Shown: one piece after another, positions 49,023-56,418 of the stretch
Position numbering within the stretch: position 1 is the stretch's first letter
How the letters are laid out: the number at the start of each line of letters is the position of its first letter
DNA from: an uncultured Acidobacteriota bacterium
Lineage (GTDB): Bacteria; Acidobacteriota; Vicinamibacteria; Fen-336
Length of the DNA: 64,000 nt
NCBI GenBank assembly: GCA_902826455.1
Contig: CADEEV010000013.1
Location: 1 to 64,000, forward strand
Direction: 5' to 3'
Notes under the pieces: generated by a model
The model's database searches: none
What the model was told of the DNA's origin: nothing
What the model saw: only the letters and a program-made list of their open reading frames with translations
Program-made: the position numbers and the translations under genes

Positions 49023-49399
49023 CCGTCAGGCGCCTCGACCACGTCAGCGTCGTCGGCGAGGCGTCGGTCGAGGGCCCCTGGGTCGACCGCGTCAACGGGA
49101 TGAAGGGCGTCCAGGCCGACATCGTGATGATGAAGACGCCGGACGGCCACGGGCAGCTCGAGCTCACGCGGTTCCGCAACCCGCCGCTGGTCGCCCTCGA
49201 GCCGGCGATCGCGCCGCCCAACGCGCTCGGCCTGCGCAGGGTGATGTTCGCCGTCGACAGTGTCGACGACACCGTCGCGGCCCTGGGCGCCCACGGCGCC
49301 GAGCTCGTCGGCGAGGTGGCCCAGTACGAGGATACGTACCGGCTCTGCTACATGCGAGGGCCCGGCGGCATCATCGTTGCCCTTGCCCAGGAGCTCTGA
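49019..49399 (+). CDS. VOC-family protein lacking part of its first module
   Basis: The 126-aa frame uses GTG 49019, overlapping the previous stop. It starts like a vicinal-oxygen-chelate protein (RRLDHVSVV) but jumps at once to GEASVEGPWVDRV, which normally comes about 20-25 residues later, after a helix and strand. The rest (TPDGHGQLELTRF, LGLRRVMFAVDSVDDTVAAL, YMRGPGGIIVALAQEL) follows the family. The missing part includes the first helix and one edge of the barrel, so activity is doubtful. Metal ligands His in the first strand and Glu in the last are still visible. Confidence 0.7.
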   Translation: MTVRRLDHVSVVGEASVEGPWVDRVNGMKGVQADIVMMKTPDGHGQLELTRFRNPPLVALEPAIAPPNALGLRRVMFAVDSVDDTVAALGAHGAELVGEVAQYEDTYRLCYMRGPGGIIVALAQEL

Positions 49400-49408
49400 G
49401 GCGAGCCC

Positions 49409-49981
49409 TCAGGGCATGCGGTGCAGCTCGGCGACGCCGTCGTACTCGCCGTTGTACGTGACCTGCAGCAGGTTGTTGAACATGTTGAGCATGTTGATGA
49501 AGCCGACCAGGAAGGTCAGCTCCACGAGCTCGGGGTCGGTGAACAGCGCGTGCAGCTCGGTGAAGATCTCCTCCGGGACGCGGTTGGAGTCCTTCATCGC
49601 CGCTCGGGTGTAGCGCAGCGCCGCCTGCTCGCGCGCCGAGAGGTCGGCGGGCGTGTCGAGCGTCGCGAGCGGCGCGTCGGCCATGCCGAGGGAGCGCATG
49701 ACCGCCACGTGCGTGCCGGTGCAGAACTGGCACTCGTTCCGGCGCGAGGACTCCAGGATCACGAGCTCCTTCAGCCGCTGCTCGACGATGCCGCCGGGGT
49801 ACACGGCGCCGCCGAACTGACCGAAGGCAGCCACCAGCTCCGGCCGCAGGCACATGGCCTGGATCATCTCGAGCGGGCGCTTGCCCTGCTCGAACAGCTC
49901 GCAGCTCTCGCGGAAGTCGGGACGATGGCGGATGGGCGCGAACGCGGCCCGGATCTGCTCGTCGGAAACGGTCACGCGCAT
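49409..49981 (-). CDS. Carboxymuconolactone decarboxylase-family protein
   Basis: The 190-aa all-helical protein carries the CMD/AhpD-like motif: VEQRLKELVILESSRRNECQ, then FCTGTHVAVMRSLGM (CxxC-like ECQFC, followed by TH three residues on). The C-terminal helices (LTFLVGFINMLNMFNNLLQV) complete the fold. Such proteins act as peroxidase-like or decarboxylase-like enzymes; the redox Cys pair here is EC-QFC rather than the fully conserved arrangement of AhpD. The substrate is unknown. It is convergent with the VOC gene, 9 bp away. Confidence 0.85.
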   Translation of the reverse strand: MRVTVSDEQIRAAFAPIRHRPDFRESCELFEQGKRPLEMIQAMCLRPELVAAFGQFGGAVYPGGIVEQRLKELVILESSRRNECQFCTGTHVAVMRSLGMADAPLATLDTPADLSAREQAALRYTRAAMKDSNRVPEEIFTELHALFTDPELVELTFLVGFINMLNMFNNLLQVTYNGEYDGVAELHRMP

Positions 49982-50020
49982 GGTCTGGTCTGCCTCCTGG
50001 ACGTCCTGTCTATCACGTAG

Positions 50021-50917
50021 TCATCCTTCGAGCCTTGGGGCTGCACTCGGTACCTCACTATGAAGGGGCGGAGGCGGATTGATCTTGTCGTTGTCCGGGG
50101 GAGGAGGATGGGGATGCCAGAGAGCAAGCGTTTCTTGCGGCCCGCGGCTCCCTGTTGCGGCGGTCACAACCGAAGGGGCCTCCGCCGGAACCCTAGAGTC
50201 GTGCCGCTCCGCCAACAACGCATCGGCGAGAACTTCCAGGCAGTACCGCTGGGAAAGCAAATAGAGCCGGACATAGTTTCGCTGGTGCATGTACGTGATG
50301 GCGATGCCGACGAACAGGCTGAGGCCCAGAAGCGGAACGGGACTGTGCGCTCCGGCTGTGGTTCCGTAGTAGATGACGCCCGCGAGGGCAATGGCTGCGA
50401 CGCTTCCCACCCGCGCGGCTCCGGCGGAGTGAGCGAGGTCGGTGAACGTGCTGACGCCGGAGTCCGCACCCTTTATTTTGTCGTTGCTGACGATCCTTTG
50501 GCGCCAGATCGCCGTGAGCAACACCCAGCACTCATCGGGGCTCCAATTCTGGAGGTCCGTTGAGGTTGTTGCCGTGACGCTAGTGTCGACGGCTGTGTGG
50601 GCATGTGAACGATCACGGATCGCGAGCAGGCGGTGCTCCACTAGGCTCTTGATTGCGTTCCGGTGACTGAAAGGGCTGGAGCACGGCCAGTGGGGGGGCG
50701 CATGGTGCAGGGTGAAGTGGCAAACACTCAGGATGTATCCGAGCCCGCCAGAGGCCACGAGCGCGGCAACTACCGCGCCGATGCCTTGCTCCTTGGGTAG
50801 CGTCGAAAGATGATCAAGCGTCCAAAGTGGGCTCGCGATTAGCAGCAGCCCGACCGTCTCGACCATGGCGACGAGACCGGGGACGATGTATCGAAGGAAC
50901 CGCCGAGCCTCGTCCAT
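50021..50917 (-). CDS. Hypothetical membrane protein (298 aa)
   Basis: The start ATG 50917 has GGAGG upstream. Transmembrane helices are visible near residues 13-33 (VPGLVAMVETVGLLLIASPL), 46-68, and a pair near 175-220 (VGSVAAIALAGVIYYGTTAG, LGLSLFVGIAITYMH). Between them lies a soluble loop with several His residues (FTLHHAPPHW, DRSHAHTAVD). The C-terminal tail is Pro-rich (HPHPPPPDNDK). I do not recognise the family. The sequence is clearly less GC-rich than the surrounding genes, which suggests acquisition. Confidence 0.6.
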   Translation of the reverse strand: MDEARRFLRYIVPGLVAMVETVGLLLIASPLWTLDHLSTLPKEQGIGAVVAALVASGGLGYILSVCHFTLHHAPPHWPCSSPFSHRNAIKSLVEHRLLAIRDRSHAHTAVDTSVTATTSTDLQNWSPDECWVLLTAIWRQRIVSNDKIKGADSGVSTFTDLAHSAGAARVGSVAAIALAGVIYYGTTAGAHSPVPLLGLSLFVGIAITYMHQRNYVRLYLLSQRYCLEVLADALLAERHDSRVPAEAPSVVTAATGSRGPQETLALWHPHPPPPDNDKINPPPPLHSEVPSAAPRLEG

Positions 50918-51085
50918 GGTGCCTCCATTTCTGGGAGCGGTCTTCACTTGGAGCCGAGGGTGAGCGTGCAATGATTGCACAGAGTGTGCGGAAGGCGTCG
51001 CCCCTTTGCGAGCGACCGAGGCTGCAACTAGCAGGCCTCACAATTCGGTGAGGACTTCCGGGCGGCAGATCCTCACATTGTCACC

Positions 51086-52258
51086 ATGACCTCCACTCCA
51101 CCGAACCGGCTCAAGGCCTTGGCCCTCCTCGCCCTCGGCTTTGCCAGCTCCGCAGCCGGCACGTTCATCCGCCGCACGGACGACCTGCCGGGCGTGACGC
51201 TCCTGGGGGGCCTCTGCCTGCTCGCCTCGATCCTGCTCGCCCTCGGCATCGCCGGGGGCAAGCTGCCGGCCGGAGCCGTGCGAGTCGCCCTTGGCGTTGG
51301 CCTTGTCATGGCGCTGTTCGAGGGAGCAGTGGCCTATCGGATCGTCGTGCCTGCGCCCCTTCATCCCGATCCGCGCAGCGTGCCGTCGGCCGTCCAAGCC
51401 GCGCCGTCGCCCCTGTGGACCCAGGCCGTGGAGCAGGCGCGGCAAGTCGTGCGCGCCGCGGTCTCCGAGCAGAACATTCCCGGACTGTCGGTGGCGGTCG
51501 CCGCCAACGGCGCTCTTGTGTGGGCCGAAGGTTTCGGCTGGGCCGACATCAAGCACCGCCGTCCGGTCACGCCCGAGATGCGGTTTCGGATGGGCACTGG
51601 CTCGACGCTCCTCACCACCGCCGGCGCGCGGAGGCTCGTGGAGCAGGGGAGGCTGACACTGGAGTTACCGCTCCAGGCGGTCCGTGCCGAAGACGAGGAC
51701 CCGCGGTTCCGTCAGCGCTGCGAGGTGCCGACCGATGCGGCGAGCGTTGCGATCGCGCGCGCGGCGGGGCAGCCGTTCTTCACGTTCATGCAACAGCAGG
51801 TGTTCCAGCCGCTCGGCATGAACCAGACGGGCGCGGAATCGTCGACGGCCGAGAATCCCGAGCACGTCGGCGAGCCGGAAGAAGACCCGCCGCCCTTCAC
51901 CATCATTCATGACGGGCTTCTGAACCCGCTCGGCGGTGGGCGCCGGTACGGCCCCGAGTCGATCGCGACCGTGTACGTCCCGCGGTGGGGGACGGATCCC
52001 CGACGCGGAGTCCAGGGGATGCGCCCGCGCAACTACTCCTGCTTCGGCGGCTCGATGGCGTTCCATTCCACTCCGTCCGACCTGGTGCGCTTCGGGCTCG
52101 CGAACCCAGGCGGCGGCGATGGAGAGCTGGTCGGGGGCCAGGTGATGTCGCTGCTCACGGTGCCCGATCGTGGGATCGCCGTCGCCGTGATGGCGAACGT
52201 CACCTACGCCGACACGTCCGGGATCGCGCGGCGAGTCGCCTCCCTGCTCATCAGGTAG
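51086..52258 (+). CDS. Serine-hydrolase (beta-lactamase-like) protein with degraded active site
   Basis: The 390-aa protein has three N-terminal hydrophobic helices up to about residue 90, then a class C beta-lactamase-like domain (VSEQNIPGLSVAVAANGALV). At the SxxK site the sequence is GTGSTLLTTA, so Ser173 is present but the Lys is replaced by Leu176. The region that normally contains HTSG and the Tyr-x-Asn motif is absent: TLELPLQAVRAEDE passes directly to a later helix (VAIARAAGQPFFTFMQQQVF). The third HTGG-type motif is not seen either. The fold may be kept but the enzyme is probably inactive. Confidence 0.7.
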   Translation: MTSTPPNRLKALALLALGFASSAAGTFIRRTDDLPGVTLLGGLCLLASILLALGIAGGKLPAGAVRVALGVGLVMALFEGAVAYRIVVPAPLHPDPRSVPSAVQAAPSPLWTQAVEQARQVVRAAVSEQNIPGLSVAVAANGALVWAEGFGWADIKHRRPVTPEMRFRMGTGSTLLTTAGARRLVEQGRLTLELPLQAVRAEDEDPRFRQRCEVPTDAASVAIARAAGQPFFTFMQQQVFQPLGMNQTGAESSTAENPEHVGEPEEDPPPFTIIHDGLLNPLGGGRRYGPESIATVYVPRWGTDPRRGVQGMRPRNYSCFGGSMAFHSTPSDLVRFGLANPGGGDGELVGGQVMSLLTVPDRGIAVAVMANVTYADTSGIARRVASLLIR

Positions 52259-52284
52259 CCAGGCTAGGTGAGCATACAAAAAGC

Positions 52285-52313
52285 TTGACGGACGTACGCA
52301 ATAGGTTTACAAA
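52285..52313 (+). promoter_or_regulatory. Promoter of the DUF692/MNIO operon
   Basis: TTGACG (52285-52290), a 17-bp spacer and TACAAA (52308-52313) lie in a noticeably AT-rich gap between the serine-hydrolase gene and the small-peptide gene. GGAGG at 52326-52330 precedes ATG 52337. Together they give a normal promoter and leader for this operon. Confidence 0.5.
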
Positions 52314-52336
52314 ACGACCACTAGTGGAGGTCGATC

Positions 52337-52600
52337 ATGCCTGTTTCCAACGCCGGTGCCGAAGTTCGTTTCGCCAAAATGGGACCTGGCGGAAAGCCGT
52401 TCGCGGAGATCCTGGTCGACAAGGACGTCTCGGCGGTGGCGCTCGGAGGCGTGATCCAGCGGATCACGCGTGACAAGGATCTCTTGCGGAAGGTGGGCTT
52501 GAAGGCCTGCAATGCCTGCAAGTCGGGCCTGGACATCTTCATTCGCGACCGCTTCATCAACGAGATCAGGGTGGACATCCTCGCCGGTGGCCGCCGCTAG
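52337..52600 (+). CDS. Candidate RiPP precursor (87 aa, CxxC)
   Basis: The small protein directly precedes the MNIO gene. Its first 50 residues are charged and helical (MPVSNAGAEVRFAKMGPGGK, IQRITRDKDLLRKVG). Cys58 and Cys61 sit in LKACNACKSGLD, followed by a beta-like DIFIRDRFINEIRVDIL and a GGRR end. MNIO substrates are usually small peptides with reactive Cys or Asp residues, so the CNAC region is the likely modification site. It is not at the extreme C-terminus: about 26 residues follow. The stop (TAG 52598-52600) overlaps the GTG of the MNIO gene by 14 bp. It could instead be a small metal-binding partner. Confidence 0.65.
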   Translation: MPVSNAGAEVRFAKMGPGGKPFAEILVDKDVSAVALGGVIQRITRDKDLLRKVGLKACNACKSGLDIFIRDRFINEIRVDILAGGRR

Positions 52601-53486
52601 CGGCGTCAGTCGCCCTGGGGTTGGAGTTCTCTTCAACCCCACCCTCGACCGCTTTCTCGCCCGGTCGCTGGATGCCTTGGACTACGTTTCGGTCATACCC
52701 GACCGCTCGTGGATCGACCATGGAATCGGATCGCAGCCCCGATTCGAATCCCTCCCGCTCGTGTCGGAGCTCATGGAAAGCCCGGGGAAGGCACTGCCGA
52801 TTGTCCTGCACGGAATCGGCCTCTCGATCTGCAGCGCGAGCCTGTTCGACGAGGAGTACGCCGAGAAACTGATCGAGACGCAACGCACCCTTCGCAGCCC
52901 CTGGGTGAGCGAGCATCTCTCGTTCTCACGCATCAGCACCGGGCACGAGATCAATGCCGCGGTGGCCGTCCCCGTGCCATACGACGTGGAAGTGCTCGAG
53001 CTGCTCGTTCCGAGAGTCAGCTTCCTGACGCGTCGGGCGTCCTGCCCTGTGCTACTCGAAAACAGCGTGTACTACTTCCGGCACATCGCCGAGGACATGA
53101 CGGAAGCAGCGTTCCTCAACGAGGTCTGCGCACGAACCGGGTGCGGCGTCCTGCTCGATCTTCACAACCTCTACTGCAACGCCCTCAACCACTCCTTCGA
53201 CCCTCACGACTACCTTCGCGACCTCGACATGGCGAACGTCGTGGAGGTCCACATCGCCGGCGGCGTCGAGATGATGGGGTTCCATACGGACTCGCACACG
53301 GGACCCGTTCCGGAGCCGGTGTGGGAGCTGCTCGCGGACGTCGTGCCGCGTGCTCTCAACCTCCGAGGCGTGACCTTCGAGTTCCACGAGTCGTCCTTCC
53401 CGCTGTTGCGCGAACGAGGGGTCCGTAGACAGTTGGAGCGGGCGCGCCAGGTCGTCGCAGCCGGCAGGTCGGATGACGCTCGCTGA
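52587..53486 (+). CDS. DUF692 / MNIO family iron enzyme
   Basis: This 299-aa protein starts at GTG 52587, inside the previous gene's end. Metal-ligand blocks of the DUF692 (MbnB/TglH) family appear in order: HGIGLSI (His about 75), SEHLSFS (Glu109, His110), LENSVYYF (Glu158, Asn159), LLDLHNLYCNALN (Asp191, His193, Asn194), VEVHIAGG, a SHTGPVPEPVWELL segment and EFHESSFP. Family members use two or three irons to oxidise Cys (or Asp) in ribosomal peptides. The overlap with both neighbours by 14 bp shows tight coupling. The FEFHE in place of the usual EWD block is a variant. Confidence 0.88.
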   Translation: MAAASGVSRPGVGVLFNPTLDRFLARSLDALDYVSVIPDRSWIDHGIGSQPRFESLPLVSELMESPGKALPIVLHGIGLSICSASLFDEEYAEKLIETQRTLRSPWVSEHLSFSRISTGHEINAAVAVPVPYDVEVLELLVPRVSFLTRRASCPVLLENSVYYFRHIAEDMTEAAFLNEVCARTGCGVLLDLHNLYCNALNHSFDPHDYLRDLDMANVVEVHIAGGVEMMGFHTDSHTGPVPEPVWELLADVVPRALNLRGVTFEFHESSFPLLRERGVRRQLERARQVVAAGRSDDAR

Positions 53487-54090
53487 CTTCCAGACGGCCA
53501 TCGTGGACCTCATCCTCTCGCCGCAGAGCGCGCGCCTCTTGTTGGACGGCGACGATCGGGTGCTCCGTCGGTATCGCTTGACCGAGCGCGAGCGAGAACG
53601 GCTGCGGTCCATCGTGGGGCAACCTGGAATGTCCCTCTGCTGCACGCTCGCCCGCGCGAACCGGTTCGAGCCGATCGCCGAGGTGTTCCCGATGACGTGC
53701 GTGCTCCTGGAGCCCGTCCTGCGGGAGTTGCTCGACGACGTGTGGGGCCGGAACCCTCTGAGCAACTATCAGTTCGCAGGCGACGACGTCCTCTTCGCCG
53801 ACTGTGTGCGAAAGGGCATCAAGTCTCGCGAACTCTCCGGGGAATACCTGGAAGAGATCTTTCAGTACGAGGAGGTCTGCTGGCAGTTGGCGCAACAGCT
53901 GCGACGACAGCCGATCGGCCCAGGCCGACGTGAGGCCGTCGTCGAGTTCAGGCACGCTCCTGAGCAGCTGCTCCCGCCACTCAGCCGCTTGACCGCTCCA
54001 CCGCCTTCACTGCCGACCGGCACGTACCGAGTGAGGATCCGCCTCGACCGGTCGCGGCATTTTGGCGTGGACGTGATTGCCGAGGCCTAG
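53473..54090 (+). CDS. MNIO partner protein (TglI/MbnC-like)
   Basis: The 205-aa protein starts at ATG 53473, overlapping the MNIO gene by 14 bp. Its first part (LADFQTAIVDLILSPQSARL) is a helical region like the partner proteins that bind and present the peptide to DUF692 enzymes. The conserved-type segments CVLLEPVLRELLDDVWGR and YEEVCWQLAQQLRR follow. A beta-rich end (TYRVRIRLDRSRHFGVDVI) may hold the leader. In methanobactin and 3-thiaglutamate pathways a partner is needed for enzyme activity. The assignment rests on position and overall character rather than a strong motif. Confidence 0.7.
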   Translation: MTLADFQTAIVDLILSPQSARLLLDGDDRVLRRYRLTERERERLRSIVGQPGMSLCCTLARANRFEPIAEVFPMTCVLLEPVLRELLDDVWGRNPLSNYQFAGDDVLFADCVRKGIKSRELSGEYLEEIFQYEEVCWQLAQQLRRQPIGPGRREAVVEFRHAPEQLLPPLSRLTAPPPSLPTGTYRVRIRLDRSRHFGVDVIAEA

Positions 54091-54108
54091 GTGAGGTTCC
54101 CGTAGGCC
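54084..54108. terminator. Weak inverted repeat after the MNIO operon
   Basis: GGCCTA (54084-54089) and TAGGCC (54103-54108) can pair around a 13-nt loop. It spans the stop of the partner gene and the gap before the convergent arabinofuranosidase. The stem is short and no T-tract follows, so this is tentative. Confidence 0.25.
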
Positions 54109-54118
54109 CCAGCCAAGC

Positions 54119-55723
54119 TCAGGGCCGCACACCGATCACGGTGACCGACTTAGGCGGCAGCGTGACCGACAAGCCCCGACGATCCAGCCGCGCTCGCGCT
54201 GGCCTTGGTGCAACGGCGTCGGGTGCGTCGAAGGTGTTGACGCTGTCGATCGCGGGCCCCGTCAACGTCTCTCCGGCGAACGAGCGCGCCGTCATGCCGG
54301 CGAACGTCGTCGTGATCTCGGCGGGCCGGTTCGGATCCAGGTTCGTGAGGGAAAGCCACAGAGTGCCGGCCGCGTCCTTGGCGGCCAGGACGTCCACGCG
54401 CGGCAACGTGATGCCTCCTCGGACGTAGCGGCCGGCGTCGAAGGCGACCGGCACGAACGTGGCCTGCTGGAACGGCACGTACATCTTGAAGACGTGGTAG
54501 GTCGGCGTGCGGATCATCTTCGGCCCGTCGGTGAGGATCATCGCCTGCAGCACGTTGATCATCTGGGCGATGTTGGCGAGGCGCACGCGATCCGCGTGAC
54601 GGGCGAAGATGTTGATGTTCAAGGCGGCGATCAGCGCGTCCCGCACGCTGTTCTGCTGCGCGAGGAAGCCCGGGTTGGTGCCCGGCAGCGGCGCGTACCA
54701 CGAGCCCCATTCGTCTACCGCCAGCGCCACCTCCTTCTTGGGGTCGTACTTGTCCATGATGGCGGAGTGCTCCGCGATCAGGCCGTCCATCTCGAGCGTC
54801 GCCTGCAGGATCTCCGCGTAGGCCTGCTCGTCGAAGCCCACCGACTTGTAGGCGGGCGGGAAGCGCACGACGGTGTAGTTGTGGAGCGAGAGGGCATCGA
54901 GGTGATCCCAGCTCCACTGCCGCCCCTTCCAGGACTTCATGATCGTCTCGGTCCACTCGGCGAACCGCGGCTCCTTGCCGCCCGGCCCGACCGCGACTCT
55001 CAGCATCCGCTTCTCCGCCTGCTGGGCCGGGTTGAAGTTGCGCACGAAGCGGCTGTAGACCCGCAGCTGGCTGAGGTAGTACTCGGCGGACATGTTGCCG
55101 CCGCAGTCCCAGCTCTCGTTGCCGATGCCGAGGATCGCGATCCCGTACGGCGCGGCATGACCGTTGGCCGCGCGCTCCTCGGCGAGAGCCGTGGGCTGCG
55201 CGGCGGTGAGGTACTCGAGCCAGTCGGCGGCTTCCGCGGGCGTACCCGAGCCGACGTTCACCGAGAGGTACGCCTCGGAGCCGATCTGCCCGACGAAGTC
55301 CAGGAACTCGTGGGTGCCGAACGTGTTCGGCTCGAGGACGCCGCCCCAGTTCGGGTTGAGCGTGGCCGGACGGGCCTCGAGGGGACCGATGCCCTTGCGC
55401 CAGTGGTATTCGTCCGCGAAGCAGCCGCCGGGCCAGCGGACGTTCGGCACCTTCAGGTCCTTCAGCGCCGCGACGACATCGTTGCGGATAGCGCGGGTGT
55501 TGGGGATCGCCGACTCGGGGCCGACCCAGACGCCCTCGTAGATGCCCTTGCCGAGGTGCTCGGCGAACTGTCCGAACAGGTTGCGATCGATGGTGGCGCC
55601 CGTCCGCGACGCGTCGACGCTCACCGCGATCGGCGCGTCGGGCGCCGCGCCCTGGGCCGCGACGCCGACCGAGGCGAGGCCGACCAGGGCCGCGAGGAAC
55701 GGCAGTGGGGAAGTCACGCGCAT
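54119..55723 (-). CDS. Secreted alpha-L-arabinofuranosidase (GH51)
   Basis: The 534-aa enzyme starts at ATG 55723 (MRVTSPLPFLAALVGLA), a signal peptide cleaved near VAAQG. The catalytic barrel follows with NLFGQFAEHLGKGIYEGVWV near the N-terminus, NVRWPGGCFADEYHWR, and the acid/base Glu in GIGNESWDCGG near residue 195. The nucleophile Glu is probably in LIAEHSAIMDKY (near residue 310) or AVDEWGSWY. The C-terminal domain is a beta-sandwich typical of GH51. It would release arabinose from plant arabinan or arabinoxylan in the periplasm or outside. It is convergent with the MNIO operon and followed by no other sugar gene. Confidence 0.9.
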   Translation of the reverse strand: MRVTSPLPFLAALVGLASVGVAAQGAAPDAPIAVSVDASRTGATIDRNLFGQFAEHLGKGIYEGVWVGPESAIPNTRAIRNDVVAALKDLKVPNVRWPGGCFADEYHWRKGIGPLEARPATLNPNWGGVLEPNTFGTHEFLDFVGQIGSEAYLSVNVGSGTPAEAADWLEYLTAAQPTALAEERAANGHAAPYGIAILGIGNESWDCGGNMSAEYYLSQLRVYSRFVRNFNPAQQAEKRMLRVAVGPGGKEPRFAEWTETIMKSWKGRQWSWDHLDALSLHNYTVVRFPPAYKSVGFDEQAYAEILQATLEMDGLIAEHSAIMDKYDPKKEVALAVDEWGSWYAPLPGTNPGFLAQQNSVRDALIAALNINIFARHADRVRLANIAQMINVLQAMILTDGPKMIRTPTYHVFKMYVPFQQATFVPVAFDAGRYVRGGITLPRVDVLAAKDAAGTLWLSLTNLDPNRPAEITTTFAGMTARSFAGETLTGPAIDSVNTFDAPDAVAPRPARARLDRRGLSVTLPPKSVTVIGVRP

Positions 55724-55774
55724 CACTGACTCCAGGGGCGGCCCTCGCGAGGGCAAGAGGCTGCGAGCCTGTGC

Positions 55775-56302
55775 CTAGTTGACGATTGGCGGTGGCGGCA
55801 CCGCAGTCTCTCCGACCGCCTTCAGCGCGGCGTCAGGGGTGAGCTCCCGGCCGGCGGCGTCGACGTAGTGCATGTCGAACGCCGTGTCGGAATAGACGTA
55901 GAGCGAGCACGCCGTGGTGCAGCTGAAGCGATGGACGTGCTTGCTGGGCATGAGCGCGAACGCGCCCGCTTCGAGCCTGACGGCCTTTCCGTCCTTCATC
56001 TCCGCCATCGCGGTGCCGCTCACGATCATCAGGTGCTCGTTCGGCGTGTGCCAGTGCCAGGGAAACACGCAGCCCGCCGCCATCTTCGCCATGATGAAGG
56101 AAGGCCCCTTGCCGGGATCGCCGCTCGCGACCGCCCCGGACGCGCACGTCGGCGTGCCGGGGATCGCCACGAACTCCATCTCGACCACGTTCTTGCCGGC
56201 ATTGCCCGCGGCGGGGGCAGGTGGCTGCGCCGACGCGGTCGCCACGCCGTTCAGGCTGAACACGGCCACGGCCGCCCAATGGACCCGATCGCGCTTGCTC
56301 AT
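55775..56302 (-). CDS. Secreted cupin-domain protein
   Basis: The 175-aa protein starts at ATG 56302 with a signal peptide (MSKRDRVHWAAVAVFSLNGV, cleavage near ASAQP). The cupin carries metal-site histidines in VFPWHWHTPNEHLMIVSG (HxHx4-5 type), and a later His in SKHVHRFSC. The two Cys near the end may form a disulfide. It resembles the exported cupin at 13677-14210 in architecture, though only the cupin fold is shared. Reaction unknown. It lies 51 bp upstream of the arabinofuranosidase on the same strand. Confidence 0.85.
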   Translation of the reverse strand: MSKRDRVHWAAVAVFSLNGVATASAQPPAPAAGNAGKNVVEMEFVAIPGTPTCASGAVASGDPGKGPSFIMAKMAAGCVFPWHWHTPNEHLMIVSGTAMAEMKDGKAVRLEAGAFALMPSKHVHRFSCTTACSLYVYSDTAFDMHYVDAAGRELTPDAALKAVGETAVPPPPIVN

Positions 56303-56418
56303 GCTTGGCCTCCTGAGGGTTGGGCGATCATAGGCTCCGGAAGGGAGGTCCGTGCAAGTCGTTCTTGGTTGTGGGCCGTGGGGCATGGAACCCACGGACC
56401 TCCTGCGCTTGCCGCGTC

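Noticed and set aside
50060-50563. Plus-strand frame of 167 codons
   Set aside because: It lies opposite the membrane-protein gene, starts inside its 3' end and reads as Arg/Gly-rich shadow sequence.
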